DNA of 64,000 nucleotides from Bacteroidota bacterium (GCA_025454835.1 JALONQ010000003.1:131273-195272); one strand, 5' to 3'; shown: positions 33,229 through 42,274, counted from the first letter of the stretch. The notes: generated by a model from the sequence alone, not told the origin. Program-made: numbers and translations.

Positions 33229-34146
33229 TCACATGGACGCGGGACCGATCGCGACCACCACATTCCCCTTCTTCCTTCGCGACTCCACATACCGGTGCGC
33301 CTCAACGATCTGATCCAGGGAATAGCGACGGTCGACAACGGGCTTGATCGATCCCTTGGAAGCAAGGAGGGCATTTCGTTCGAGCTGCTCCAGCACCTCC
33401 TTCGTGGGGTACTTCACCGACACGTACCGGGCACCCGAAGCCATGACGGGCTTGGCGCGCGATCGGGAGATCTTGCCAACCGCGTCGAAGACGACATCGA
33501 ACATCATGGCCGTCTTTGCGAAATCCTCGCGGGCGTAGTCGACAACCGACGCTGCCCCCAACGAACGCACAAGTTCCAGGTTGGCCGTACTGCACACCCC
33601 CGTCACCGTGGCACCAATCTGCAGCGCCAGTTGAACGGCATACGTACCGACAGACCCCGACGCACCGTAGATGAGCACCCGATCTCCCGACGTCACACCG
33701 GCTTTGTCCAGCAACTGTGTCGCCGTCATGCTTCCGACCGGAAGGACGGCAGCGTCCTCGTACGAAAGGCCGGCCGGTATCTTCGACACCACCCCCGCCT
33801 TCCACCGCTCTGGAATACAGAGATACTCGGCGTTGCCTCCGGTGGTCAGTCCCGTCGTCGTACCGAAGACGCGGTCCCCTTGGGCGAATCGGGTCACCTG
33901 CGGACCGGCCTCGACCACCTCGCCGGCGAACTCAACACCGGCGATGTCCTTGGGTTTGAACCCAACCAGAACGCCAACGACGGTCAGCAGTGCCCGCGGC
34001 AGCTTTCTCAGCATGACATCCCCCATCGTCACCGACGAAGCGTGAACACGGATGAGGATCTCTCCAGGGCCCGGTGAGGGCATCTGGATGTCGGCCATAC
34101 GGAGGACTTCCGGCGGACCGGAACGGGAAAGAAGAACGGCTTTCAT
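33229..34146 (-). CDS. MDR-family NAD(P)-dependent quinone oxidoreductase/alcohol dehydrogenase
   Basis: This 305-residue zinc-independent medium-chain dehydrogenase starts MKAVLLSRSGPPEVL. The GroES-like domain occupies residues ~1-115, and the Rossmann domain has GASGSVGTYAVQLA as cofactor motif and LGAASVVDYAREDF. The substrate is probably a quinone, enal or similar carbonyl. A second member of the family is at 52123-53106 and remnants of a third at 38727-39131. It is first in the minus-strand series 34146-30485. Confidence 0.88.
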   Translation of the reverse strand: MKAVLLSRSGPPEVLRMADIQMPSPGPGEILIRVHASSVTMGDVMLRKLPRALLTVVGVLVGFKPKDIAGVEFAGEVVEAGPQVTRFAQGDRVFGTTTGLTTGGNAEYLCIPERWKAGVVSKIPAGLSYEDAAVLPVGSMTATQLLDKAGVTSGDRVLIYGASGSVGTYAVQLALQIGATVTGVCSTANLELVRSLGAASVVDYAREDFAKTAMMFDVVFDAVGKISRSRAKPVMASGARYVSVKYPTKEVLEQLERNALLASKGSIKPVVDRRYSLDQIVEAHRYVESRRKKGNVVVAIGPASM

Positions 34147-34326
34147 TGGCTCACCGAGTCATGACGGATCATACGTTCCTTGAAATGGGTCCAGTGGGGC
34201 GCGGGAGATGCTTCATGCGGGGTCCGTCGTAGGACATGTGCTCACACTCGCACAGGTCATTGAATCATCATGGGCAGGCGAGCTCGCGATGCTTGAATCT
34301 GACCACATTGATCGCTGAGACGGCTC

Positions 34327-35082
34327 CTACCGCCTGGCCACGACCAGCATTTCATAGTCGTCCGGAGTGAGCGTGTGCTGCCGGCTGAACTGACCGATCC
34401 GTGCTCCGAAGATGTCGACGGTGGAGAAGCCGAGCGACCGCAATTGCCAGCTGATCTCGGGCGGAACGTAGTAGCGTTCGTCACACGTCACCGTCTTCGT
34501 TACGCCGCTGTCGTCGGTGAACGTGAATTGCGACCGGTCGCGGAAGGTCATGAGGTCGAACGTGTTGGCTTCGCTGTTCGACTGCGGCTGGCCGGCATTG
34601 ATGAAATCTCTCACGGAATGGTAGAGTGGAAACAGGCCGTTGAGCGTCGTGAAGATGAAGGTCCCTCCGTTGCGCACCGCGTTGGCGGCCGACCGGAGGA
34701 TCGCGTAGTTCATCTCGTCGGTCTCCATCAAGGCAAAGCCACCTTCGCACAACATCACCGCCAGATCGAACTCCTGCCGAAAGGTCAGCGTGCGCGCATC
34801 GCCTTCGAGAAACGTTGCGCGCACGCCCGCTGATTCGGCCTTCGCGCGTGCGGCGGCCAGCATGTTGGCTGACAAGTCCACGCCGACGACGGAATAGCCG
34901 CGGCGAGCCATCTCGATGGCGTGGCGTCCGGTTCCGCAGCCGATGTCCAGAATGCGCTTCGAACGGTCTCCGCCGATCTCGGCTTCGATGAAATCACATT
35001 CGCCGATCGTGCCGGCGGTGAAAGACTCGTTGTCGTAGCGGCGGGCGTAGTTAGAGAAGAGTTCCTGGTACCAGGGCTTCAT
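34327..35082 (-). CDS. Class I SAM-dependent methyltransferase
   Basis: This 251-residue protein has a standard Rossmann methyltransferase core. Motif I is ILDIGCGTGRHAIEMA (residues ~40-55), the ribose-binding acidic residue follows in VVGVDLS, and LEGDARTL comes next. The post-core contains MNYAILRSAANAVRNGGTFIF. The small-molecule acceptor is unknown. The start overlaps the 3' end of the cupin-like frame by 32 bases. Confidence 0.87.
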   Translation of the reverse strand: MKPWYQELFSNYARRYDNESFTAGTIGECDFIEAEIGGDRSKRILDIGCGTGRHAIEMARRGYSVVGVDLSANMLAAARAKAESAGVRATFLEGDARTLTFRQEFDLAVMLCEGGFALMETDEMNYAILRSAANAVRNGGTFIFTTLNGLFPLYHSVRDFINAGQPQSNSEANTFDLMTFRDRSQFTFTDDSGVTKTVTCDERYYVPPEISWQLRSLGFSTVDIFGARIGQFSRQHTLTPDDYEMLVVARR

Positions 35083-35566
35083 GGCGCTTCGGGCCGGGAG
35101 TGACGAAAAAGTTCAACACCGCCAACGTACGGAGATTTTCCAACAACCAACTGAGGCGCGGGGCATCCTGGACCGTTCGCTCGTTCCGCACATTGCCGGT
35201 ATTGAGCGTTCCGGCCGGCTCGAACAGAAGCACGTGCGCCTCGCCGTCAGCCACCGGCTTGTGTTCGACGCCTCGCGGGACGACGATGCACTCGCCTTCG
35301 TTGACGGTCACAACCCTGTCGCGGAAGGGCATTGTCAGCGTTCTGCGCAGAACGAGAAAGAGCTCATCTTCGGTAGCGTGGTGATGCCAGATGAACTCGC
35401 CGAAGAACTTGGCCAGCTTGACCTGCTGACCGTTCAGGTCCGCGATGATATGGGGCTTCCAACGAGCGGGCACGGGCTTGGAGGCAAGGTGGCCGCCAAG
35501 CCAGCCCATGGGCAGGTATGCCACAACCAGGCCGAGGACGATGAACCAAGTCGGACCGCCGAGCAT
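35051..35566 (-). CDS. Cupin-domain protein fused to a membrane segment (possible chimera)
   Basis: The 171-residue frame has three parts. Residues ~1-30 form a membrane segment (WFIVLGLVVAYLPMGWLGG). Residues ~40-125 are a single cupin with the metal motif WHHHATEDELFLV and the second motif VPRGVEHKP. The last ~35 residues read through into the methyltransferase gene. Ordinary relatives start near KPHIIADLNGQQVKL and end near NERTV, so both ends look foreign. No ribosome site precedes the ATG at 35566; the bases there (CCTCC) are anti-Shine-Dalgarno. A rearranged or decaying gene is likely. Confidence 0.55.
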   Translation of the reverse strand: MLGGPTWFIVLGLVVAYLPMGWLGGHLASKPVPARWKPHIIADLNGQQVKLAKFFGEFIWHHHATEDELFLVLRRTLTMPFRDRVVTVNEGECIVVPRGVEHKPVADGEAHVLLFEPAGTLNTGNVRNERTVQDAPRLSWLLENLRTLAVLNFFVTPGPKRHEALVPGTLL

Positions 35567-35623
35567 GAAGACAAGGAGGTCAAAAGGAGAGCGGAGGAGA
35601 GAATCGGCAGTGGACAGGGGAGA

Positions 35624-36919
35624 TCAGGGTTTCCAGGCGATCCCGATCGCAACGAGCGGAGACGCGGCCATGGGGAATCCCTCGACGAAACCGCCGCTCT
35701 TGTAGCCGACCTCTCCGACGATGCGAACCGACGAAGAGAACGCATCGAGGGCTCGGTAGGCTCGGACTGTGAACCCAGCTCCGAGGCCGCTTCCGACGAC
35801 CTTTGAAGGGGCCCAGCCGCTCTTCAGGCCGGGTTGTCGCCACATCATCACGCTTCCGTCAATTCGTAGATCGGGGTCTTCGAAGATGCGTCGCACTTCG
35901 ACGCCGAACCCTCCCCATCCCGAGTGGAATGTCCTGTCCCCCGCCCGGAGGTCGACAAGAGCGGTCCGGCCGCCCCACCGAAGATAGGTCTCGAAATGGT
36001 ACTCAATTCCAAACGGCGTCCACCCGCTCCGAAGTGTGGGGAGGAGGTCCACGGGTCCGACGCGCAGCATGTGCAGCGGACCGTACGCGTTTCCCGACCA
36101 CAGGTAGGAGACCAGGGCCACCGAAAGTGACATGTAGAGAAACGGGTCAACGAGATTCAGATGAGCGGCCGATTTCAGGTCGGACACTGTCACCCGGAGC
36201 GGCGTGGCCGGAGTCAGTGGAGTGAAGCCTGCGTTGAGCAGCCGAACGTACGCCCGTGGGTCGTCGTCGGAGCGGCCATCGAGCAGGTCGGGACGTGAAT
36301 CCTGGATATAGGCATAGGCGATCTTGAACGACCAGAAGTAGAGGAGGGCCTCTCGGTAGTGAATCCGTTCCTGCTCGATCCACCGGAGCGCCAGCCCCTG
36401 TTGCAACCGCGGATGCGCCTCCACGCCGCCCGACCAAATGGCGATCAATTCATCTGCGCTTTGCCCGCTTGCCCGTGTCGATGCTTCTCCGCCTCCCTTG
36501 CCATACGGAGGGGGCGCATCGAAGGCGTAGTGGATGTTGCTCATCTTCAGCTCGCGGTAGCGGGACCCATGGCCGGCGTACTCGTGGGCGAGCACGACGG
36601 CAAAATAGTCGAGGGGCACATCGATGATGGCGTACTTTCCGAAGCGCAGCACGATGCCTCCAACGGTTCCCGCCATGCTCTGCTCGTTGAACCATTGTGT
36701 GCCGAGCAAGCGATCTTCAGCTTGAGTCATGACGGAGTGGAGTGTCAGCAGGTCTTCGGTAGCCGACCGCATCGACAACCTCGGATCGGCCGACAGGGAG
36801 AGGAAGAGCGGCAACTGTCGCTCGTCGGGAGGTCGGACCTGAAGAGAATCAGAGGCCAACGCCGGGATGGCCAGCAGGACGACGAGTCCCGCCGCGGATC
36901 GGAGATGGGCGGGTTTCAT
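35624..36919 (-). CDS. Secreted protein with HExxGH motif and barrel-like C-terminus
   Basis: This 431-residue protein has a signal peptide (AAGLVVLLAIPALA). A helical region contains VVLAHEYAGHGSR (about residue 110), which fits the HExxH zinc-binding pattern. The C-terminal half (from about residue 270) is beta-rich and aromatic, ending VAIGIAWKP like an outer-membrane strand. I do not recognise a described family. A membrane-associated metalloprotease-like protein is possible. An alternative Met is five codons upstream at 36934. Confidence 0.65.
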   Translation of the reverse strand: MKPAHLRSAAGLVVLLAIPALASDSLQVRPPDERQLPLFLSLSADPRLSMRSATEDLLTLHSVMTQAEDRLLGTQWFNEQSMAGTVGGIVLRFGKYAIIDVPLDYFAVVLAHEYAGHGSRYRELKMSNIHYAFDAPPPYGKGGGEASTRASGQSADELIAIWSGGVEAHPRLQQGLALRWIEQERIHYREALLYFWSFKIAYAYIQDSRPDLLDGRSDDDPRAYVRLLNAGFTPLTPATPLRVTVSDLKSAAHLNLVDPFLYMSLSVALVSYLWSGNAYGPLHMLRVGPVDLLPTLRSGWTPFGIEYHFETYLRWGGRTALVDLRAGDRTFHSGWGGFGVEVRRIFEDPDLRIDGSVMMWRQPGLKSGWAPSKVVGSGLGAGFTVRAYRALDAFSSSVRIVGEVGYKSGGFVEGFPMAASPLVAIGIAWKP

Positions 36920-37019
36920 GACGTTGATTGCCATGACGAGCGGACCCAGCTTGTTGTTTCATCCGTCAGAGGAACGCCATTCTGAGAGCCATGGTCCCGG
37001 TCGTCCGGCTCGCGGCGGT

Positions 37020-37418
37020 TCAGCCAACAGCTGTTGCCAGCAGCCGGCGGCAGATCAGGGCGGCCACGAAGGTCTCGAGAAGGCTCAGCGGCACGGCGAT
37101 GGGCAGGATCGAGAGAGGCAACACGCCCAGATTCCAGGTGACAAGCCACATGAGGACGAAACCGGCCACCCAAGATACGACGGTGGTCTGAAGGAGGTTG
37201 AGGCGGAGATGCAGATAGTAGATGGCGGATGCGTACATGAAGCCCCAGAGGCCCCACACGGCGCCGTTCACGGGAGCTTCGGGGAAGGTCATGCCGAGTG
37301 AGCGGAAATGCGCGATCCAAGTATCATGGAGCAACACCTGATTGCGAAAGAACTCGGAGGCGTTGATCCAGACACCGGCGGCGAAGATCGAAAGGATGGG
37401 GCGGAGGCGGGGATGCAT
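37020..37418 (-). CDS. Small membrane protein, unknown
   Basis: A 132-residue protein starting MHPRLRPILSIFAAGVW with about four membrane helices (e.g. NGAVWGLWGFMYASAIYYL; VVSWVAGFVLMWLVTW; LPIAVPLSLLETFVAALI). The pattern resembles small membrane proteins of Bacteroidota with no known role. The frame continues 18 codons upstream to another Met at 37472. Confidence 0.65.
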   Translation of the reverse strand: MHPRLRPILSIFAAGVWINASEFFRNQVLLHDTWIAHFRSLGMTFPEAPVNGAVWGLWGFMYASAIYYLHLRLNLLQTTVVSWVAGFVLMWLVTWNLGVLPLSILPIAVPLSLLETFVAALICRRLLATAVG

Positions 37419-37640
37419 GGGAATCACCAGAATGTTCTTTATCAGTTGTCCTGGGCGACTGCGATTGAGCACCGATCGATCAGAGCCTCATAGCCGTATT
37501 GACAGAGCGCTTTCGTGTTGCGCCAATCTTTGTTCAGTTTGATTCCTGTCCGGTGTGGATCTGCTCCTGCCTGTATGGCGGGGGCGTCGCGGTGCCCGTT
37601 GCTCGGAGGTCGCGCCCGGCCACCGTTCCAACCCAATCTG

Positions 37641-38162
37641 TCAAAACCAGGTCGTCATCCGATACTGCTCATATGCATCTCCAAACTGTATGCGAAGCCT
37701 CGCTTCCTCCAAATGTCTCCACCAAAGCACGCTGACGATTCCCACCACACCGACCGCTAGGCTCACGATCGCACCGTGAAAGAGACTCCATCCAACGATC
37801 CATGCGATGAAACCAGCGTACATCGGATGCCTGACGTTCTTGAAGAAGCCGGTCGTCACGAGATGATCGATATTCTCTACTCCTCGGAGTTGTATGAGAG
37901 CCCCAAAGGCGAGCACCAATCCGGCAAGGAACACGACGAGGGCAAGCCACCGAATGAGAGGTGGCAATTCGATCTGAAATGGATCCCGCGGACAAAGAGC
38001 GAACCAAGACAGCCAGAGGATCAGCATCACCGTCAGAATTACGGCGAAGATAGGTTTGCTCTCTGGATTGATCTTGTGGGCCTCCTTGAGGATTTCATAT
38101 GCGCCTCGAACCGCCAGGCAAGACACAAAGACAATGGCAAGGATTGTATGATCGACACTCAT
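37641..38162 (-). CDS. Isoprenylcysteine methyltransferase (ICMT/PEMT)-like membrane protein
   Basis: This 173-residue protein has five predicted helices. The catalytic C-terminal region is shared by ICMT, PEMT and NnrU-like enzymes: TTGFFKNVRHPMYAGF, then LEEARLRIQFGDAYEQYR. The RHPxY and E-E...Y-Y pattern marks SAM-dependent membrane methyltransferases. The start at 38162 is fixed by AGGAGG upstream. The acceptor is unknown. No neighbouring gene suggests a pathway. Confidence 0.85.
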   Translation of the reverse strand: MSVDHTILAIVFVSCLAVRGAYEILKEAHKINPESKPIFAVILTVMLILWLSWFALCPRDPFQIELPPLIRWLALVVFLAGLVLAFGALIQLRGVENIDHLVTTGFFKNVRHPMYAGFIAWIVGWSLFHGAIVSLAVGVVGIVSVLWWRHLEEARLRIQFGDAYEQYRMTTWF

Positions 38163-38216
38163 TGAGACACACCTCCTATCACAGGTGGGTGGGCATGCCG
38201 CCAAAGTAGATTGTTG

Positions 38217-38882
38217 CTATAGAGTCCTTCGGGGGACGCAATTGTCCAAGCCCTCATTCCGGGCTATAGCCTGAGCGAGTCTGTCCAGGTCCTTCGCTCC
38301 TACAAGCCGCCTCATCTCCTGCCTCGCTCTAGCCACGAACGCTCCCGTGCCATAGGGCAGCATCGCCTCGATCACCGTTCGAACTTCGCGACTCAGGTCA
38401 GGCTGGTCCTGACACAGCCTCGTGAGGACCGTCATTGCGAAGACACGCATGGCGATCGGTTGAGATACGTCCTGCAGCGCGTCGAAACTCACCTGCGCGA
38501 GGCGGCCGGCAAGCCGGGGAGCGATGGCGACGAACTGAAACACCCACATCCCCATCCGCCGGACGGCGTCGTGCACATTCTTCTCCTGCATCCTTCGCAG
38601 CATCTTCGACAGCCAGGGGTCCGCCAGTGGGGGATGGTGTTCGACACAAACGGACACTGCGCCTGCGGCAAGTTGTACCTCGCGCAGGGCACCGTGCAGA
38701 TATTGCTCCATCAGGTCAGCGAACCGCGGGTCGATGTGAGCAAGGAGCACTCCGGCATCGAGCAGCCGTCCCACCTCCCTGACGACTTCAGGGCCTTTGG
38801 CCGCCAGGGCGCAGATCACGCGCCGTCCATCCCCGCGCGAGGTCCGCACCATGCACCACACGTGCTGCATCTTGAAGCTCAC
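38217..38882 (-). CDS. HEAT-like helical ORF fused in frame to an MDR remnant
   Basis: The first ~50 codons of this 221-residue frame (MSFKMQHVWCMVRTSRGD... to GRLLDAG) are the C-terminal part of an MDR oxidoreductase pseudogene. From about residue 52 the sequence is all-helical (FADLMEQYLHGALREV, VRRMGMWVFQFVAIAP, PIAMRVFAMTVLTRLC) and looks like HEAT-type repeats. The native start of the helical protein cannot be identified; an internal Met lies near 38711. It may be a gene that lost its own 5' end by recombination with the MDR remnant. Confidence 0.5.
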   Translation of the reverse strand: MSFKMQHVWCMVRTSRGDGRRVICALAAKGPEVVREVGRLLDAGVLLAHIDPRFADLMEQYLHGALREVQLAAGAVSVCVEHHPPLADPWLSKMLRRMQEKNVHDAVRRMGMWVFQFVAIAPRLAGRLAQVSFDALQDVSQPIAMRVFAMTVLTRLCQDQPDLSREVRTVIEAMLPYGTGAFVARARQEMRRLVGAKDLDRLAQAIARNEGLDNCVPRRTL

Positions 38883-39131
38883 ATACAGACAACGCCCATT
38901 CGCCGTCAGGACAGATGTACAGCGGTCCGGCGTCGTCTTGCCGAGGACATCGATGACGAGGTCGTATTACTCGCTCCACGTCGTTAGGTCTTCGCGCGTG
39001 TAGTCGATGACGCGATCAGCGCCGAGGGATCAGACATGGTCGGCTCGAGACATTCCGCAGATACCCGTGACATGCGCGCCGGCATTCTTGCAGAGCTGCA
39101 GCGCAGCCGCGTCGCATACCGACCCCTGCGC
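38727..39131 (-). pseudogene. MDR oxidoreductase remnant with two in-frame stops
   Basis: One continuous minus-strand frame encodes the pieces of an MDR Rossmann domain: AALQLCKNAGAHVTGIC, then stop (TGA near 39030), SLGADRVIDYTREDL, then stop (TAA), YDLVIDVLGKTTPDR, and GRCLYVSFKM. The order and spacing match the intact MDR genes at 33229-34146 and 52123-53106. The N-terminal GroES-like half is absent. Confidence 0.8.
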
Positions 39132-39210
39132 AAAATCATCACATTGCCGATCAGCAGGACTAGACGCCAACGGGCTGATCTTGGACGAGCATTCATCGTG
39201 CAGACAGCAT

Positions 39211-39318
39211 TCAACTCTTCCAGTGTATGCTCGACGTGCCGCCATCAACACCGATGATCTGCCCGGTCTTGCATAACGCATCGGGCGACCAAATGATATG
39301 GGCTAGCGCTCCGGTTCA
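39211..39318 (-). pseudogene. 3' remnant of an SDR gene
   Basis: The minus strand encodes about 34 residues ending at a TGA at 39211. They include HIIWSPDALCKTGQIIGVDGG, the typical C-terminal TGQxxxVDGG end of short-chain dehydrogenases. An in-frame stop precedes it by a few codons. It lies just upstream of the MDR remnant, so this ~1 kb region is a small gene graveyard. Confidence 0.6.
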
Positions 39319-39375
39319 GCGGCCGGCTGCTCGGCTGACCCTATTCGCCCCTGCCTCGGGATTCCATTTAGGCGC

Positions 39376-42120
39376 TCACGCTCCCTGTTGCTTAAGGTTG
39401 ACCAGCCACTTCTGAAATTCCACCAGCAGCACCACAATCAGACCTGCGCCCAGGATGCGCGGCCACTCGTCCCATCCGATGGGGGCGGTCTGGAAGATCG
39501 CGTTCAAGAACGGCATGTAGGTGATGCCGGCTTGCAGGAGCAGCACCGCTGCGAGGCCCAGCCAGAGCCAGCCATTGCGGAACAAACCGAGGGACCAGAT
39601 TGAATGGCGCAGGGAGCGGCAATTGACCAAGTAGAGGGCTTGAATCACGGCCACGGTGTTCAGGACCACCGTGCGTGCGGCCTCGAGGCCGGCTCCACGA
39701 GCCAACTCCCATTGAAACAGCCCGAAGGCGGCGATGAGCACGAGTAGGCCGACGACAACCACCTGCGCCAGCATCCGGCTGGTGAGGATTGGCGCGGCGG
39801 GCGCACGCGGCGGGCGCTCCATGAGGTCGCGCTCCTTGGGTTCGAGCGCGAGAAACAATCCCAGCACGCCGCCGGTGGTCATGTTGATCCAAAGCACTTG
39901 AATGGGGAGGATGGGCAAGGTGGCACCGACCAGGGCGGCAGCCAGAATCACCAGACCCTGCCCCAGATTGCTCGGCAGCGCCCAGGTGATGATCTTGGTC
40001 AGGTTGTCAAAGACGTTCCGGCCTTCTTCCACCGCCGCTTGAATGGAGGTGAAGTTATCGTCCGTCAGCACCATGTCGGAGGCTTCTTTGGCGACCTCGG
40101 TCCCGGTGATGCCCATGGCCACCCCGATGTTGGCCTGCTTCAACGCAGGGCCGTCGTTGACCCCATCCCCCGTCATGGCCACGACGTGCCCGCGCGCTTG
40201 CAGCGCCTTGACCAGCCGCAGTTTCTGTTCGGGGGTGACCCGGGCAAAGACTGAGACATTGTCTGCAACCTCGATCAATGTCTCATCCGAGAGTACGGCG
40301 AGCTCCTTGCCCGTCATTGCGGGCGGGCGGCCCGGCGCCATGATGCTCTTGACGAGGCCCAACTGCCGCCCGATCGCCACCGCCGTCCCGGCGTGATCGC
40401 CCGTGATCATCTTGACCTGGATGCCGGCGCGGTGACACGCAGCCACGGCCTCGACCGCTTCCGGCCTCGGCGGGTCTATCATCCCCTGCAAGCCGATGAA
40501 GGTGAAGTGACGCGGCAGGTCGTGGACACTAAGGCGTTGCGTTTCCGCGGGAACTTCCGCGCGGGCGAAAGCCAGCACACGCAGGCCTGCGGAAGCCAGT
40601 TGGGCGACCTGTTGTTGGACGCGCTCGCGATCGAGTGTGGTCGGCTGCCGATGCGCATTGAAGGCGGCAGAGCACCGGTCCAGCACCACCTCCACCGCAC
40701 CCTTCAAATACACCAGCTTCCTGTCCGCGCCCGCGTCATCATGCAGCGTAGCCATGAACTGGTGCTGGGATTCGAATGGAATGGCGTCCACCCGCGGCAG
40801 GCGCAACCTGACCGCAGCGTCGTTCAGACCGGCCTTGCGCGCGGCGACGATCAACGCCACCTCCGTCGGATCACCTTGGGCGTCCCAACGGCCATCCTTC
40901 TGAACCAGTGCGCTGTCATTGCAGATCAGCCCGGCCAGCAAACACTCCGAAATTCCTGGAGCGTCACCCGGCGACAACCGATTGCCGTCGAGCGCCAACT
41001 CACCTTCCGGTTCATAGCCGTTGCCGCTGACGTCATAAACACTATCGCCAACGACCACGTGTCGCACGGTCATCTGGTTCTGGGTGAGCGTGCCGGTCTT
41101 GTCGGAACAGATCACCGTGGTGCTGCCGAGCGTTTCCACGGCGGGTAGTTTCCGAATAATCGCGCGGCGCTTCGCCATGCGGGCAACACCGATGGCCATA
41201 GTGACCGTAACGGCGGCAGGCAATCCCTCCGGAATGGCGCCCACGGTCAGCGCGATGGCCGCCGAAACGATTTCCACCACCGCTTCACCTCGTGCCAAGC
41301 CTATAGCCAGGACGAGGGCGCTGAGGCCCAGGATCACGATCAAGAGTTTGTGGCTGAACGCGGTCATCTTGCGCGTCAACGGGGTTTCCAGGCTGGGGGC
41401 GGCGGAGATCATTTCAGAAATGCGCCCGATCTCGGTATGATCGCCCGTTCCGACCACAACACCGCGACCCTGGCCGTAGGTCACCAACGTCGAGGCGTAG
41501 ACCATGTTGGCGCGGTCGGAGAGAAGCGTTTCCTGGGTGAGTTGGGCCTCGGCGGTTTTTGCGACCGAGGTGGATTCGCCGGTGAGCGCAGCCTCAGCAA
41601 CTTGCAGGTCGCGAGTGATGACGAGGCGCAAGTCCGCCGGCACTTTGTCGCCCGAGGCCAGCAGCACCACATCACCGGGGACGAGGTCGGTGGACGGAAT
41701 GCGCACGATTCTGCCCGCGCGCACCACATTGGATTCCGTGACAAGGCTTCTCGCCAGCGCCTCGATCGCACGCTCGGCTTTCGCCTCCTGAAGGTATCCA
41801 ATCCAAGCATTGATGAGTACGACCCCCATAATGACGGCCGCGTCCACGAAGCCGCCCATCACGAGCTTGATCACCCCGGCAGCGAGCAGGATGTATATCA
41901 GCGGATTGTGGAACTGAAGGAGGAAGCGCACCCACCGACTGCGGCCTTTCCGGGGCGTAAGTTGGTTGGGACCGAACTGTGCCTGGCGATGGTTCAGGGC
42001 AAATCGGTCAAGGCCGAACTCGCTATTCGTCTCCAGCAGTTGCATCACCTCGTTGGTCGGCAAGTGATGCCAGTGGCGACCCAGCAGACTCTGGAGGGCG
42101 TCAGACGGTGGTTGTTTCAT
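39376..42120 (-). CDS. P-type cation ATPase (PMR1/SERCA/MgtA-like)
   Basis: This 914-residue transporter has an N-terminal cation-ATPase domain and the actuator motif LTGES. Membrane helix 4 contains AIPEGLPAAVTVTMAIG. The phosphorylation site is SDKTGTLTQNQMT, with KGA in the nucleotide domain, then ITGDHAGTA and TGDGVNDGPALKQANIG, and six C-terminal helices. The PEGL motif favours Ca2+, Mn2+ or a related cation. AAGGAG precedes the ATG, and a 6-residue leader frame lies 19 bases upstream. It would act in the cytoplasmic membrane in cation efflux or uptake. Confidence 0.93.
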   Translation of the reverse strand: MKQPPSDALQSLLGRHWHHLPTNEVMQLLETNSEFGLDRFALNHRQAQFGPNQLTPRKGRSRWVRFLLQFHNPLIYILLAAGVIKLVMGGFVDAAVIMGVVLINAWIGYLQEAKAERAIEALARSLVTESNVVRAGRIVRIPSTDLVPGDVVLLASGDKVPADLRLVITRDLQVAEAALTGESTSVAKTAEAQLTQETLLSDRANMVYASTLVTYGQGRGVVVGTGDHTEIGRISEMISAAPSLETPLTRKMTAFSHKLLIVILGLSALVLAIGLARGEAVVEIVSAAIALTVGAIPEGLPAAVTVTMAIGVARMAKRRAIIRKLPAVETLGSTTVICSDKTGTLTQNQMTVRHVVVGDSVYDVSGNGYEPEGELALDGNRLSPGDAPGISECLLAGLICNDSALVQKDGRWDAQGDPTEVALIVAARKAGLNDAAVRLRLPRVDAIPFESQHQFMATLHDDAGADRKLVYLKGAVEVVLDRCSAAFNAHRQPTTLDRERVQQQVAQLASAGLRVLAFARAEVPAETQRLSVHDLPRHFTFIGLQGMIDPPRPEAVEAVAACHRAGIQVKMITGDHAGTAVAIGRQLGLVKSIMAPGRPPAMTGKELAVLSDETLIEVADNVSVFARVTPEQKLRLVKALQARGHVVAMTGDGVNDGPALKQANIGVAMGITGTEVAKEASDMVLTDDNFTSIQAAVEEGRNVFDNLTKIITWALPSNLGQGLVILAAALVGATLPILPIQVLWINMTTGGVLGLFLALEPKERDLMERPPRAPAAPILTSRMLAQVVVVGLLVLIAAFGLFQWELARGAGLEAARTVVLNTVAVIQALYLVNCRSLRHSIWSLGLFRNGWLWLGLAAVLLLQAGITYMPFLNAIFQTAPIGWDEWPRILGAGLIVVLLVEFQKWLVNLKQQGA

Positions 42121-42138
42121 AACTGACTCCTTCTCGAT

Positions 42139-42159
42139 TTACGCAAGCGGTTCGGTCAT
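42139..42159 (-). promoter_or_regulatory. Possible leader peptide (6 codons) upstream of P-type ATPase
   Basis: The minus strand has ATG ACC GAA CCG CTT GCG TAA with AAAGGA eight bases before the ATG, ending 18 bases before the ATPase start codon. The peptide would be MTEPLA. Glu-Pro-containing leaders regulate Mg2+ transporters in enterobacteria (mgtL); any such role here is speculation. Confidence 0.35.
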
Positions 42160-42274
42160 AGCGGTTGTCCTTTCGATCGTTGAGCTTGGGCGCATTGCTC
42201 CGGATCGGACGGAAGTCGGCAATCACCGCGGCGGCTTCCTGCGTTGCGCAATCAGCGTGACGACCGCTACAGCG

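Noticed and set aside
37442-37636. 64-codon minus-strand frame between membrane-protein genes
   Set aside because: It is Arg/Pro-rich in the first half, has no ribosome site and no recognised family.
40393-41148. Plus-strand frame opposite the P-type ATPase
   Set aside because: All P-type ATPase motifs are on the minus strand; no ribosome site or domain on the plus strand.
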